A DNA stretch of 64,000 bases from Fasciola hepatica (Eukaryota; Platyhelminthes; Trematoda; Plagiorchiida; Fasciolidae), in assembly GCA_948099385.1 (NCBI GenBank), contig CANUEZ040000204.1, positions 372,001 to 436,000 of the forward strand, in the 5' to 3' direction. The translations under genes were made by a program, and so were the position numbers. This document shows positions 12,644 through 25,743 of the stretch, piece by piece. Below the pieces are notes generated by a model. It saw only the letters and a program-made list of their open reading frames with translations, did no database searches and was not told the origin of the DNA. The first letter of the stretch is position 1, and every line of letters starts with the position of its first letter.

Positions 12644-14755
12644 GGCTATCCGATATGGCTCTGAACGCTTTGTTCAACATATACACTACATGATATAGCA
12701 CACTCCCCAAACTGGCTTCGACTTTCGCGTTGGAATTACGATGAGAAACAAATTCTCGCACACCGATCCAATCCTATGTTCCATCACTTCTCCATTTATG
12801 GGCCTAAGTAAAACCAAGGCATTCACTTATGAAAAATCCACACTAATTGCTGATACAATGCAATTGAACAGTAGCGGAGTAGATTTGTATAATATGATTC
12901 TCCATGCAGCTTGAACACTGAACTGACCATTGAAAATGATGGAAGCACTGTACAGCTGTTTGATCCCCTAAGGGAATCATGAGCATTGCAAATGGACCGA
13001 GTCCACACGGGGACACGTACAAGGGTTGGGGTGAACGATTGTCAATAGAACACCCGAACCACAAGGCTATCCGATATGGCTCTGAACGCTTCGTTCAACA
13101 TATACACTACATGATATAGCACACTCCCCAAACTGGCTTCGGCTTTCAAATGGGCATCTTACGGTGAGAACCAAATTCTCGCACACCGATCCAATCCTAT
13201 GTTCCATTACTTCTCCGATTGTGGGATTAATTTGAACCAAGGCCTTCCCTTATGAACAATCCACACAAATTGCTGATACAATGCAATAGAGCAGTAGCAG
13301 AGTAGATTTGTATAATATGATTCTCCATGCAGCTTGAACGCTGAACTGACCATTGAAAATTATGTAAGCACTGTACAGATGTTTGATCCACTAAGGGAAT
13401 CATGAGCATTGCAAATGGACCGAGTCCACACGGGGACACGTAAAGGGTTGGGGTGAACGATTGTCAATAGAACACCCGAACCACAAGGCTATCCGATATG
13501 GCTCTGAACGCTTTGTTCAACATATACACTACATGATATAGCACACTCCACAAACTGGCTTCGGCTTTCAAATTGGCTTTTTACGGTGAGAACAAAATTC
13601 TCGCACACCGATCCAATCCTATGTTCCATCACTTCTCCATTTATGGGCCTAAGTAAAACCAAGGCATTCCCTTATGAACAATCCACACAAATTGCTGATA
13701 CAATGCAATTGAGCAGTAGCAGTGTAGATTTGTATAATATGATTCTCCATGCAGCTTGAACACTGAACTGACCATTGAAAATTATGGAAGCACTGTACAG
13801 CTGTTTGATCCCCTAAGGGAATCATGAGCATTGCAAATGGACCGAGTCCACACGGGGACACGTACAAGGGTTGGGGTGAACGATTGTCAATAGAACACCC
13901 GAACCACAAGGCTATCCGATATGACTCTGAACGCTTTGTTCAACATATACACTACATGATATAGCACACTCCACAAACTGACTTCGGCTTTCAAATTGGC
14001 TTTTGACGGTGAGAACAAAATTCTCGCACACCGATCCAATCCTATGTTCCATCACTTCTCCATTTATGGGCCTAAGTAAAACCAAGGCATTCCCTTAAGA
14101 ACAATCCACACTAATTGCTGATACAATGCAATTGAGCAGTAGCAGAGTAGATTTGTATAATATGATTCTCCATGCAGCTTGAACACTGAACTGACCATTG
14201 AAAATTCTGGAAGCACTGTACAGCTGTTTGATCCCCTAAGGGAATCATGAGCATTGCAAATGGACCGAGTCCACACGGGGACACGTACAAGGGTTGGGGT
14301 GAACGATTGTCAATAGAACACCCGAACCACAAGGCTATCCGATATGGCTCTGAACGCTTTGTTCAACATATACACTACATGATATAGCACACTCCCCAAA
14401 CTGGCTTCGGCTTTCAAATTGGCTTCTTACGGTGAGAAACAAATTCTCGCACACCGATCCAATCCTATGTTCCATCACTTCTCCATTCATTTGTCTAAGT
14501 AGAACCAAGTAAATCGCTTATGGAAAATCCACACAAATTGCTGATACAATGCAATTGAGCAGTAGCAGAGTAGATTTGTATAATATGATTCTCCATGCAG
14601 CTTGAACACTGAACTGACCATTGAAAATTATGGAAGCACTGTACAGCTGTTTGATCCCCTAAGGGAATCATGAGCATTGCAAATGGACCGAGTCCACACG
14701 GGGACACGTACAAGGGTTGGGGTGAACGATTGTCAATAGAACACCCGAACCACAA
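12644..14755 (+). repeat. Five-unit block a-b-c-d-e, first occurrence
   Basis: First of four occurrences; the others are 16869-18980, 18981-21094 and 23209-25320. Lengths are about 2,112 to 2,114 bp. By eye the occurrences are almost identical. The exception is the start of the third, where the left part is f-like. Confidence 0.88.
13217..13262. other. Z-type head segment (example in unit b)
   Basis: Reads GATTGTGGGATTAATTTG in place of the usual TTTATGGGCCTAAGTAAAAC, following TTACTTCTCC instead of TCACTTCTCC. Z heads start near 7298, 13217, 15754, 17442, 19556, 22093, 23782, 26319 and 27587. About ten differences fall in some 43 bases, while the rest of the unit is ordinary, so the segment behaves like an allele block. 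Confidence 0.8.
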
Positions 14756-16868
14756 GGCTATCCGATATGGCTCCTAACGCTTTGTTCAACATCTACACTA
14801 CAAGATATAGCACACTCCCCAAACTGGCTTCGGCTTTCAAATTGGCTTTTTACGGTGAGAACCAAATTCTCGCACACCGATCCAATCCTATGTTCCATCA
14901 CTTCTTCATTTATGGGCCTAAGTAAAACCAAGGCATTCGCTCATGAACAATCCACACTAATTGCTGATACAATGCAATTGAGCAGTAGCGGAGTAGATTT
15001 GTATAATATGATTCTCCATGCAGCTTGAACACTGAAGTGACCATTGAAAATTATGGAAGCACTGTACAGCTGTTTGATCCCCTAAGGGAATCATGAGCAT
15101 TGCAAATGGACCGAGTCCACACGGGGACACGTACAAGGGTTGGGGTGAACGATTGTCAATAGAACACCCGAACCACAAGGCTATCCGATATGGCTCTGAA
15201 CGCTTTGTTCAACATATACACTACATGATATAGCACACTTCCCAAATTGACTACGGCTTTCAAATTGGCTTTTTACGGTGAGAAACAAATTATCGCCCAC
15301 CGATCCAATCCTATTTTCCATCACATCTCCATTTATGGGCCAAAGTAAAACCAAGGCATTCCCTCATGAACAATCCACACTGATTACTGATACAAGGCAA
15401 TTGAACAGTAGCGGAGTAGATTTGTATAATATGATTCTCCATGCAGCTTGAACACTGAACTGACCATTGAAAATGATGGAAGCACTGTACAGCTGTTTGA
15501 TCCCCTAAGGGAATCATGAGCATTGCAAATGGACCGAGTCCACACGGGGACACGTACAAGGGTTGGGGTGAACGATTGTCAATAGAACACCCGAACCACA
15601 AGGCTATCCGATATGGCTCTGAACGCTTCGTTCAACATATACACTACATGATATAGCACACTCCCCAAACTGGCTTCGGCTTTCAAATGGGCATCTTACG
15701 GTGAGAACCAAATTCTCGCACACCGATCCAATCCTATGTTCCATTACTTCTCCGATTGTGGGATTAATTTGAACCAAGGCCTTCCCTTATGAACAATCCA
15801 CACAAATTGCTGATACAATGCAATAGAGCAGTAGCAGAGTAGATTTGTATAATATGATTCTCCATGCAGCTTGAACGCTGAACTGACCATTGAAAATTAT
15901 GGAAGCACTGTACAGATGTTTGATCCACTAAGGGAATCATGAGCATTGCAAATGGACCGAGTCCACACGGGGACACGTAAAGGGTTGGGGTGAACGATTG
16001 TCAATAGAACACCCGAACCACAAGGCTATCCGATATGGCTCTGAACGCTTTGTTCAACATATACACTACATGATATAGCACACTCCACAAACTGGCTTCG
16101 GCTTTCAAATTGGCTTTTTACGGTGAGAACAAAATTCTCGCACACCGATCCAATCCTATGTTCCATCACTTCTCCATTTATGGGCCTAAGTAAAACCAAG
16201 GCATTCCCTTATGAACAATCCACACAAATTGCTGATACAATGCAATTGAGCAGTAGCAGTGTAGATTTGTATAATATGATTCTCCATGCAGCTTGAACAC
16301 TGAACTGACCATTGAAAATTATGGAAGCACTGTACAGCTGTTTGATCCCCTAAGGGAATCATGAGCATTGCAAATGGACCGAGTCCACACGGGGACACGT
16401 ACAAGGGTTGGGGTGAACGATTGTCAATAGAACACCCGAACCACAAGGCTATCCGATATGACTCTGAACGCTTTGTTCAACATATACACTACATGATATA
16501 GCACACTCCACAAACTGACTTCGGCTTTCAAATTGGCTTTTTACGGTGAGAACCAAATTCTCGCACACCGATCCAATCCTATGTTCCATCACTTCTTCAT
16601 TTATGGGCCTAAGTAAAACCAAGGCATTCGCTCATGAACAATCCACACTAATTGCTGATACAATGCAATTGAGCAGTAGCGGAGTAGATTTGTATAATAT
16701 GATTCTCCATGCAGCTTGAACACTGAAGTGACCATTGAAAATTATGGAAGCACTGTACAGCTGTTTGATCCACTAAGGGAATCATGAGCATTGCAAATGG
16801 ACCGAGTCCACACGGGGACACGTAAAGGGTTGGGGTGAACGATTGTCAATAGAACACCCGAACCACAA
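14756..16868 (+). repeat. Five-unit block f-g-b-c-f', first occurrence
   Basis: Units end at 15178, 15601, 16023, 16446 and 16868; the partner block is 21095-23208. It reuses b and c from the a-e block, so the 10-unit period contains an internal partial duplication. The b here differs slightly from other b units: it keeps ATTATGGAAGC where the rest have ATTATGTAAGC. Confidence 0.85.
16447..16868 (+). repeat. Hybrid unit f' (f-like left, b-like right)
   Basis: The left part has the f markers CTTCTTCATTT, CGCTCATGAAC and GAAGTGACC. The right part has the b markers GATCCACTAAGG and CACGTAAAGGG. The base at 16761 is still f-like and 16772 is already b-like, so the switch lies in the shared TGTTTGATCC between them. 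The partner at 22787-23208 has the same structure, so the exchange predates the 15-unit duplication. Confidence 0.75.
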
Positions 16869-18980
16869 GGCTATCCGATATGGCTCTGAACGCTTTGTTC
16901 AACATATACACTACATGATATAGCACACTCCCCAAACTGGCTTCGACTTTCGCGTTGGAATTACGATGAGAAACAAATTCTCGCACACCGATCCAATCCT
17001 ATGTTCCATCACTTCTCCATTTATGGGCCTAAGTAAAACCAAGGCATTCACTTATGAAAAATCCACACTAATTGCTGATACAATGCAATTGAACAGTAGC
17101 GGAGTAGATTTGTATAATATGATTCTCCATGCAGCTTGAACACTGAACTGACCATTGAAAATGATGGAAGCACTGTACAGCTGTTTGATCCCCTAAGGGA
17201 ATCATGAGCATTGCAAATGGACCGAGTCCACACGGGGACACGTACAAGGGTTGGGGTGAACGATTGTCAATAGAACACCCGAACCACAAGGCTATCCGAT
17301 ATGGCTCTGAACGCTTCGTTCAACATATACACTACATGATATAGCACACTCCCCAAACTGGCTTCGGCTTTCAAATGGGCATCTTACGGTGAGAACCAAA
17401 TTCTCGCACACCGATCCAATCCTATGTTCCATTACTTCTCCGATTGTGGGATTAATTTGAACCAAGGCCTTCCCTTATGAACAATCCACACAAATTGCTG
17501 ATACAATGCAATAGAGCAGTAGCAGAGTAGATTTGTATAATATGATTCTCCATGCAGCTTGAACGCTGAACTGACCATTGAAAATTATGTAAGCACTGTA
17601 CAGATGTTTGATCCACTAAGGGAATCATGAGCATTGCAAATGGACCGAGTCCACACGGGGACACGTAAAGGGTTGGGGTGAACGATTGTCAATAGAACAC
17701 CCGAACCACAAGGCTATCCGATATGGCTCTGAACGCTTTGTTCAACATATACACTACATGATATAGCACACTCCACAAACTGGCTTCGGCTTTCAAATTG
17801 GCTTTTTACGGTGAGAACAAAATTCTCGCACACCGATCCAATCCTATGTTCCATCACTTCTCCATTTATGGGCCTAAGTAAAACCAAGGCATTCCCTTAT
17901 GAACAATCCACACAAATTGCTGATACAATGCAATTGAGCAGTAGCAGTGTAGATTTGTATAATATGATTCTCCATGCAGCTTGAACACTGAACTGACCAT
18001 TGAAAATTATGGAAGCACTGTACAGCTGTTTGATCCCCTAAGGGAATCATGAGCATTGCAAATGGACCGAGTCCACACGGGGACACGTACAAGGGTTGGG
18101 GTGAACGATTGTCAATAGAACACCCGAACCACAAGGCTATCCGATATGACTCTGAACGCTTTGTTCAACATATACACTACATGATATAGCACACTCCACA
18201 AACTGACTTCGGCTTTCAAATTGGCTTTTGACGGTGAGAACAAAATTCTCGCACACCGATCCAATCCTATGTTCCATCACTTCTCCATTTATGGGCCTAA
18301 GTAAAACCAAGGCATTCCCTTAAGAACAATCCACACTAATTGCTGATACAATGCAATTGAGCAGTAGCAGAGTAGATTTGTATAATATGATTCTCCATGC
18401 AGCTTGAACACTGAACTGACCATTGAAAATTCTGGAAGCACTGTACAGCTGTTTGATCCCCTAAGGGAATCATGAGCATTGCAAATGGACCGAGTCCACA
18501 CGGGGACACGTACAAGGGTTGGGGTGAACGATTGTCAATAGAACACCCGAACCACAAGGCTATCCGATATGGCTCTGAACGCTTTGTTCAACATATACAC
18601 TACATGATATAGCACACTCCCCAAACTGGCTTCGGCTTTCAAATTGGCTTCTTACGGTGAGAAACAAATTCTCGCACACCGATCCAATCCTATGTTCCAT
18701 CACTTCTCCATTCATTTGTCTAAGTAGAACCAAGTAAATCGCTTATGGAAAATCCACACAAATTGCTGATACAATGCAATTGAGCAGTAGCAGAGTAGAT
18801 TTGTATAATATGATTCTCCATGCAGCTTGAACACTGAACTGACCATTGAAAATTATGGAAGCACTGTACAGCTGTTTGATCCCCTAAGGGAATCATGAGC
18901 ATTGCAAATGGACCGAGTCCACACGGGGACACGTACAAGGGTTGGGGTGAACGATTGTCAATAGAACACCCGAACCACAA

Positions 18981-19403
18981 GGCTATCCGATATGGCTCCT
19001 AACGCTTTGTTCAACATCTACACTACAAGATATAGCACACTCCCCAAACTGGCTTCGGCTTTCAAATTGGCTTTTTACGGTGAGAACCAAATTCTCGCAC
19101 ACCGATCCAATCCTATGTTCCATCACTTCTTCATTTATGGGCCTAAGTAAAACCAAGGCATTCACTTATGAAAAATCCACACTAATTGCTGATACAATGC
19201 AATTGAACAGTAGCGGAGTAGATTTGTATAATATGATTCTCCATGCAGCTTGAACACTGAACTGACCATTGAAAATGATGGAAGCACTGTACAGCTGTTT
19301 GATCCCCTAAGGGAATCATGAGCATTGCAAATGGACCGAGTCCACACGGGGACACGTACAAGGGTTGGGGTGAACGATTGTCAATAGAACACCCGAACCA
19401 CAA
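18981..19403 (+). repeat. Hybrid unit at the boundary of the two 15-unit copies
   Basis: Left of the switch the unit reads as f following e: CTCCTAACGC, CTACAAGATATAG, then CTTCTTCATTT, with the f marker T at 19131. Right of it the unit reads as a: ATTCACTTATGAAAAATCC from 19160. The two types are identical between, so the exchange is confined to about 19132-19163. This is the expected scar of an unequal crossover that created the duplication. Confidence 0.85.
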
Positions 19404-22400
19404 GGCTATCCGATATGGCTCTGAACGCTTCGTTCAACATATACACTACATGATATAGCACACTCCCCAAACTGGCTTCGGCTTTCAAATGGGCATCTTA
19501 CGGTGAGAACCAAATTCTCGCACACCGATCCAATCCTATGTTCCATTACTTCTCCGATTGTGGGATTAATTTGAACCAAGGCCTTCCCTTATGAACAATC
19601 CACACAAATTGCTGATACAATGCAATAGAGCAGTAGCAGAGTAGATTTGTATAATATGATTCTCCATGCAGCTTGAACGCTGAACTGACCATTGAAAATT
19701 ATGTAAGCACTGTACAGATGTTTGATCCACTAAGGGAATCATGAGCATTGCAAATGGACCGAGTCCACACGGGGACACGTAAAGGGTTGGGGTGAACGAT
19801 TGTCAATAGAACACCCGAACCACAAGGCTATCCGATATGGCTCTGAACGCTTTGTTCAACATATACACTACATGATATAGCACACTCCACAAACTGGCTT
19901 CGGCTTTCAAATTGGCTTTTTACGGTGAGAACAAAATTCTCGCACACCGATCCAATCCTATGTTCCATCACTTCTCCATTTATGGGCCTAAGTAAAACCA
20001 AGGCATTCCCTTATGAACAATCCACACAAATTGCTGATACAATGCAATTGAGCAGTAGCAGTGTAGATTTGTATAATATGATTCTCCATGCAGCTTGAAC
20101 ACTGAACTGACCATTGAAAATTATGGAAGCACTGTACAGCTGTTTGATCCCCTAAGGGAATCATGAGCATTGCAAATGGACCGAGTCCACACGGGGACAC
20201 GTACAAGGGTTGGGGTGAACGATTGTCAATAGAACACCCGAACCACAAGGCTATCCGATATGACTCTGAACGCTTTGTTCAACATATACACTACATGATA
20301 TAGCACACTCCACAAACTGACTTCGGCTTTCAAATTGGCTTTTGACGGTGAGAACAAAATTCTCGCACACCGATCCAATCCTATGTTCCATCACTTCTCC
20401 ATTTATGGGCCTAAGTAAAACCAAGGCATTCCCTTAAGAACAATCCACACTAATTGCTGATACAATGCAATTGAGCAGTAGCAGAGTAGATTTGTATAAT
20501 ATGATTCTCCATGCAGCTTGAACACTGAACTGACCATTGAAAATTCTGGAAGCACTGTACAGCTGTTTGATCCCCTAAGGGAATCATGAGCATTGCAAAT
20601 GGACCGAGTCCACACGGGGACACGTACAAGGGTTGGGGTGAACGATTGTCAATAGAACACCCGAACCACAAGGCTATCCGATATGGCTCTGAACGCTTTG
20701 TTCAACATATACACTACATGATATAGCACACTCCCCAAACTGGCTTCGGCTTTCAAATTGGCTTCTTACGGTGAGAAACAAATTCTCGCACACCGATCCA
20801 ATCCTATGTTCCATCACTTCTCCATTCATTTGTCTAAGTAGAACCAAGTAAATCGCTTATGGAAAATCCACACAAATTGCTGATACAATGCAATTGAGCA
20901 GTAGCAGAGTAGATTTGTATAATATGATTCTCCATGCAGCTTGAACACTGAACTGACCATTGAAAATTATGGAAGCACTGTACAGCTGTTTGATCCCCTA
21001 AGGGAATCATGAGCATTGCAAATGGACCGAGTCCACACGGGGACACGTACAAGGGTTGGGGTGAACGATTGTCAATAGAACACCCGAACCACAAGGCTAT
21101 CCGATATGGCTCCTAACGCTTTGTTCAACATCTACACTACAAGATATAGCACACTCCCCAAACTGGCTTCGGCTTTCAAATTGGCTTTTTACGGTGAGAA
21201 CCAAATTCTCGCACACCGATCCAATCCTATGTTCCATCACTTCTTCATTTATGGGCCTAAGTAAAACCAAGGCATTCGCTCATGAACAATCCACACTAAT
21301 TGCTGATACAATGCAATTGAGCAGTAGCGGAGTAGATTTGTATAATATGATTCTCCATGCAGCTTGAACACTGAAGTGACCATTGAAAATTATGGAAGCA
21401 CTGTACAGCTGTTTGATCCCCTAAGGGAATCATGAGCATTGCAAATGGACCGAGTCCACACGGGGACACGTACAAGGGTTGGGGTGAACGATTGTCAATA
21501 GAACACCCGAACCACAAGGCTATCCGATATGGCTCTGAACGCTTTGTTCAACATATACACTACATGATATAGCACACTCCCCAAATTGACTACGGCTTTC
21601 AAATTGGCTTTTTACGGTGAGAAACAAATTATCGCCCACCGATCCAATCCTATTTTCCATCACATCTCCATTTATGGGCCAAAGTAAAACCAAGGCATTC
21701 CCTCATGAACAATCCACACTGATTACTGATACAAGGCAATTGAACAGTAGCGGAGTAGATTTGTATAATATGATTCTCCATGCAGCTTGAACACTGAACT
21801 GACCATTGAAAATGATGGAAGCACTGTACAGCTGTTTGATCCCCTAAGGGAATCATGAGCATTGCAAATGGACCGAGTCCACACGGGGACACGTACAAGG
21901 GTTGGGGTGAACGATTGTCAATAGAACACCCGAACCACAAGGCTATCCGATATGGCTCTGAACGCTTCGTTCAACATATACACTACATGATATAGCACAC
22001 TCCCCAAACTGGCTTCGGCTTTCAAATGGGCATCTTACGGTGAGAACCAAATTCTCGCACACCGATCCAATCCTATGTTCCATTACTTCTCCGATTGTGG
22101 GATTAATTTGAACCAAGGCCTTCCCTTATGAACAATCCACACAAATTGCTGATACAATGCAATAGAGCAGTAGCAGAGTAGATTTGTATAATATGATTCT
22201 CCATGCAGCTTGAACGCTGAACTGACCATTGAAAATTATGTAAGCACTGTACAGATGTTTGATCCACTAAGGGAATCATGAGCATTGCAAATGGACCGAG
22301 TCCACACGGGGACACGTACAAGGGTTGGGGTGAACGATTGTCAATAGAACACCCGAACCACAAGGCTATCCGATATGGCTCTGAACGCTTTGTTCAACAT

Positions 22401-25320
22401 ATACACTACATGATATAGCACACTCCCCAAACTGGCTTCGGCTTTCAAATTGGCTTTTTACGGTGAGAACAAAATTCTCGCACACCGATCCAATCCTATG
22501 TTCCATCACTTCTCCATTTATGGGCCTAAGTAAAACCAAGGCATTCCCTTATGAACAATCCACACAAATTGCTGATACAATGCAATTGAGCAGTAGCAGT
22601 GTAGATTTGTATAATATGATTCTCCATGCAGCTTGAACACTGAACTGACCATTGAAAATTATGGAAGCACTGTACAGCTGTTTGATCCCCTAAGGGAATC
22701 ATGAGCATTGCAAATGGACCGAGTCCACACGGGGACACGTACAAGGGTTGGGGTGAACGATTGTCAATAGAACACCCGAACCACAAGGCTATCCGATATG
22801 ACTCTGAACGCTTTGTTCAACATATACACTACATGATATAGCACACTCCACAAACTGACTTCGGCTTTCAAATTGGCTTTTTACGGTGAGAACCAAATTC
22901 TCGCACACCGATCCAATCCTATGTTCCATCACTTCTTCATTTATGGGCCTAAGTAAAACCAAGGCATTCGCTCATGAACAATCCACACTAATTGCTGATA
23001 CAATGCAATTGAGCAGTAGCGGAGTAGATTTGTATAATATGATTCTCCATGCAGCTTGAACACTGAAGTGACCATTGAAAATTATGGAAGCACTGTACAG
23101 CTGTTTGATCCACTAAGGGAATCATGAGCATTGCAAATGGACCGAGTCCACACGGGGACACGTAAAGGGTTGGGGTGAACGATTGTCAATAGAACACCCG
23201 AACCACAAGGCTATCCGATATGGCTCTGAACGCTTTGTTCAACATATACACTACATGATATAGCACACTCCCCAAACTGGCTTCGACTTTCGCGTTGGAA
23301 TTACGATGAGAAACAAATTCTCGCACACCGATCCAATCCTATGTTCCATCACTTCTCCATTTATGGGCCTAAGTAAAACCAAGGCATTCACTTATGAAAA
23401 ATCCACACTAATTGCTGATACAATGCAATTGAACAGTAGCGGAGTAGATTTGTATAATATGATTCTCCATGCAGCTTGAACACTGAACTGACCATTGAAA
23501 ATGATGGAAGCACTGTACAGCTGTTTGATCCCCTAAGGGAATCATGAGCATTGCAAATGGACCGAGTCCACACGGGGACACGTACAAGGGTTGGGGTGAA
23601 CGATTGTCAATAGAACACCCGAACCACAAGGCTATCCGATATGGGTCTGAACGCTTTGTTCAACATATACACTACATGATATAGCACACTCCCCAAACTG
23701 GCTTCGGCTTTCAAATGGGCATCTTACGGTGAGAACCAAATTCTCGCACACCGATCCAATCCTATGTTCCATTACTTCTCCGATTGTGGGATTAATTTGA
23801 ACCAAGGCCTTCCCTTATGAACAATCCACACAAATTGCTGATACAATGCAATAGAGCAGTAGCAGAGTAGATTTGTATAATATGATTCTCCATGCAGCTT
23901 GAACGCTGAACTGACCATTGAAAATTATGTAAGCACTGTACAGATGTTTGATCCACTAAGGGAATCATGAGCATTGCAAATGGACCGAGTCCACACGGGG
24001 ACACGTAAAGGGTTGGGGTGAACGATTGTCAATAGAACACCCGAACCACAAGGCTATCCGATATGGCTCTGAACGCTTTGTTCAACATATACACTACATG
24101 ATATAGCACACTCCACAAACTGGCTTCGGCTTTCAAATTGGCTTTTTACGGTGAGAACAAAATTCTCGCACACCGATCCAATCCTATGTTCCATCACTTC
24201 TCCATTTATGGGCCTAAGTAAAACCAAGGCATTCCCTTATGAACAATCCACACAAATTGCTGATACAATGCAATTGAGCAGTAGCAGTGTAGATTTGTAT
24301 AATATGATTCTCCATGCAGCTTGAACACTGAACTGACCATTGAAAATTATGGAAGCACTGTACAGCTGTTTGATCCCCTAAGGGAATCATGAGCATTGCA
24401 AATGGACCGAGTCCACACGGGGACACGTACAAGGGTTGGGGTGAACGATTGTCAATAGAACACCCGAACCACAAGGCTATCCGATATGACTCTGAACGCT
24501 TTGTTCAACATATACACTACATGATATAGCACACTCCACAAACTGACTTCGGCTTTCAAATTGGCTTTTGACGGTGAGAACAAAATTCTCGCACACCGAT
24601 CCAATCCTCTGTTCCAATACTTCTCCATTTATGGGCCTAAGTAAAACCAAGGCATTCCCTTAAGAACAATCCACACTAATTGCTGATACAATGCAATTGA
24701 GCAGTAGCAGAGTAGATTTGTATAATATGATTCTCCATGCAGCTTGAACACTGAACTGACCATTGAAAATTCTGGAAGCACTGTACAGCTGTTTGATCCC
24801 CTAAGGGAATCATGAGCATTGCAAATGGACCGAGTCCACACGGGGACACGTACAAGGGTTGGGGTGAACGATTGTCAATAGAACACCCGAACCACAAGGC
24901 TATCCGATATGGCTCTGAACGCTTTGTTCAACATATACACTACATGATATAGCACACTCCCCAAACTGGCTTCGGCTTTCAAATTGGCTTCTTACGGTGA
25001 GAAACAAATTCTCGCACACCGATCCAATCCTATGTTCCATCACTTCTCCATTCATTTGTCTAAGTAGAACCAAGTAAATCGCTTATGGAAAATCCACACA
25101 AATTGCTGATACAATGCAATTGAGCAGTAGCAGAGTAGATTTGTATAATATGATTCTCCATGCAGCTTGAACACTGAACTGACCATTGAAAATTATGGAA
25201 GCACTGTACAGCTGTTTGATCCCCTAAGGGAATCATGAGCATTGCAAATGGACCGAGTCCACACGGGGACACGTACAAGGGTTGGGGTGAACGATTGTCA
25301 ATAGAACACCCGAACCACAA
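18981..25320 (+). repeat. 15-unit higher-order repeat, copy 2 (6,340 bp)
   Basis: Same unit order as copy 1, offset 6,339 to 6,340 bp. I counted only about ten differences: for example T/C at 15239/21578, G/T at 15907/22247, CGTAAAGG against CGTACAAGG at 22316, GGGTCTG at 23642, and three changes at 24609-24620. This is roughly 99.8% identity, so the duplication is very recent, recently homogenised, or an assembly duplication. One further f unit (25321-25743) follows, as if the cycle continued before it breaks into unrelated units. Confidence 0.92.
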
Positions 25321-25743
25321 GGCTATCCGATATGGCTCCTAACGCTTTGTTCAACATCTACACTACAAGATATAGCACACTCCCCAAACTGGCTTCGGCT
25401 TTCAAATTGGCTTTTTACGGTGAGAACCAAATTCTCGCACACCGATCCAATCCTATGTTCCATCACTTCTTCATTTATGGGCCTAAGTAAAACCAAGGCA
25501 TTCGCTCATGAACAATCCACACTAATTGCTGATACAATGCAATTGAGCAGTAGCGGAGTAGATTTGTATAATATGATTCTCCATGCAGCTTGAACACTGA
25601 AGTGACCATTGAAAATTATGGAAGCACTGTACAGCTGTTTGATCCCCTAAGGGAATCATGAGCATTGCAAATGGACCGAGTCCACACGGGGACACGTACA
25701 AGGGTTGGGGTGAACGATTGTCAATAGTACACTCGAACCACAA

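Larger units (their letters stand above)
12644..18980 (+). repeat. 15-unit higher-order repeat, copy 1 (6,337 bp)
   Basis: Naming units by diagnostic variants, the order is a b c d e f g b c f' a b c d e. Unit a has the shortened tail CGACTTTCGCGTTGG upstream and CACTTATGAAAAATCC. Unit b has the Z head and loses one base in CACGTAAAGGG. Unit c has AGCAGTGTAG and a TATGACTCTG tail. Unit d has CCCTTAAGAACAATCC. Unit e has the X head. Unit f has CTTCTTCATTT with CGCTCATG. Unit g has CCACTGATTACTGATAC. The second a-e run lies 4,225 bp after the first. Unequal exchange is the likely mechanism. Confidence 0.92.

Noticed and set aside
15311..15601. 96-codon minus-strand frame, also at 21650-21940
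   Set aside because: Same TTG-led frame extended by chance variants in unit g; the second occurrence is just the 15-unit duplicate.
12644..25743. Reading the large repeat as a transposon or segmental duplication of unique sequence
   Set aside because: Every base inside it is the 423-bp unit; there are no terminal repeats, target-site duplications or coding domains.
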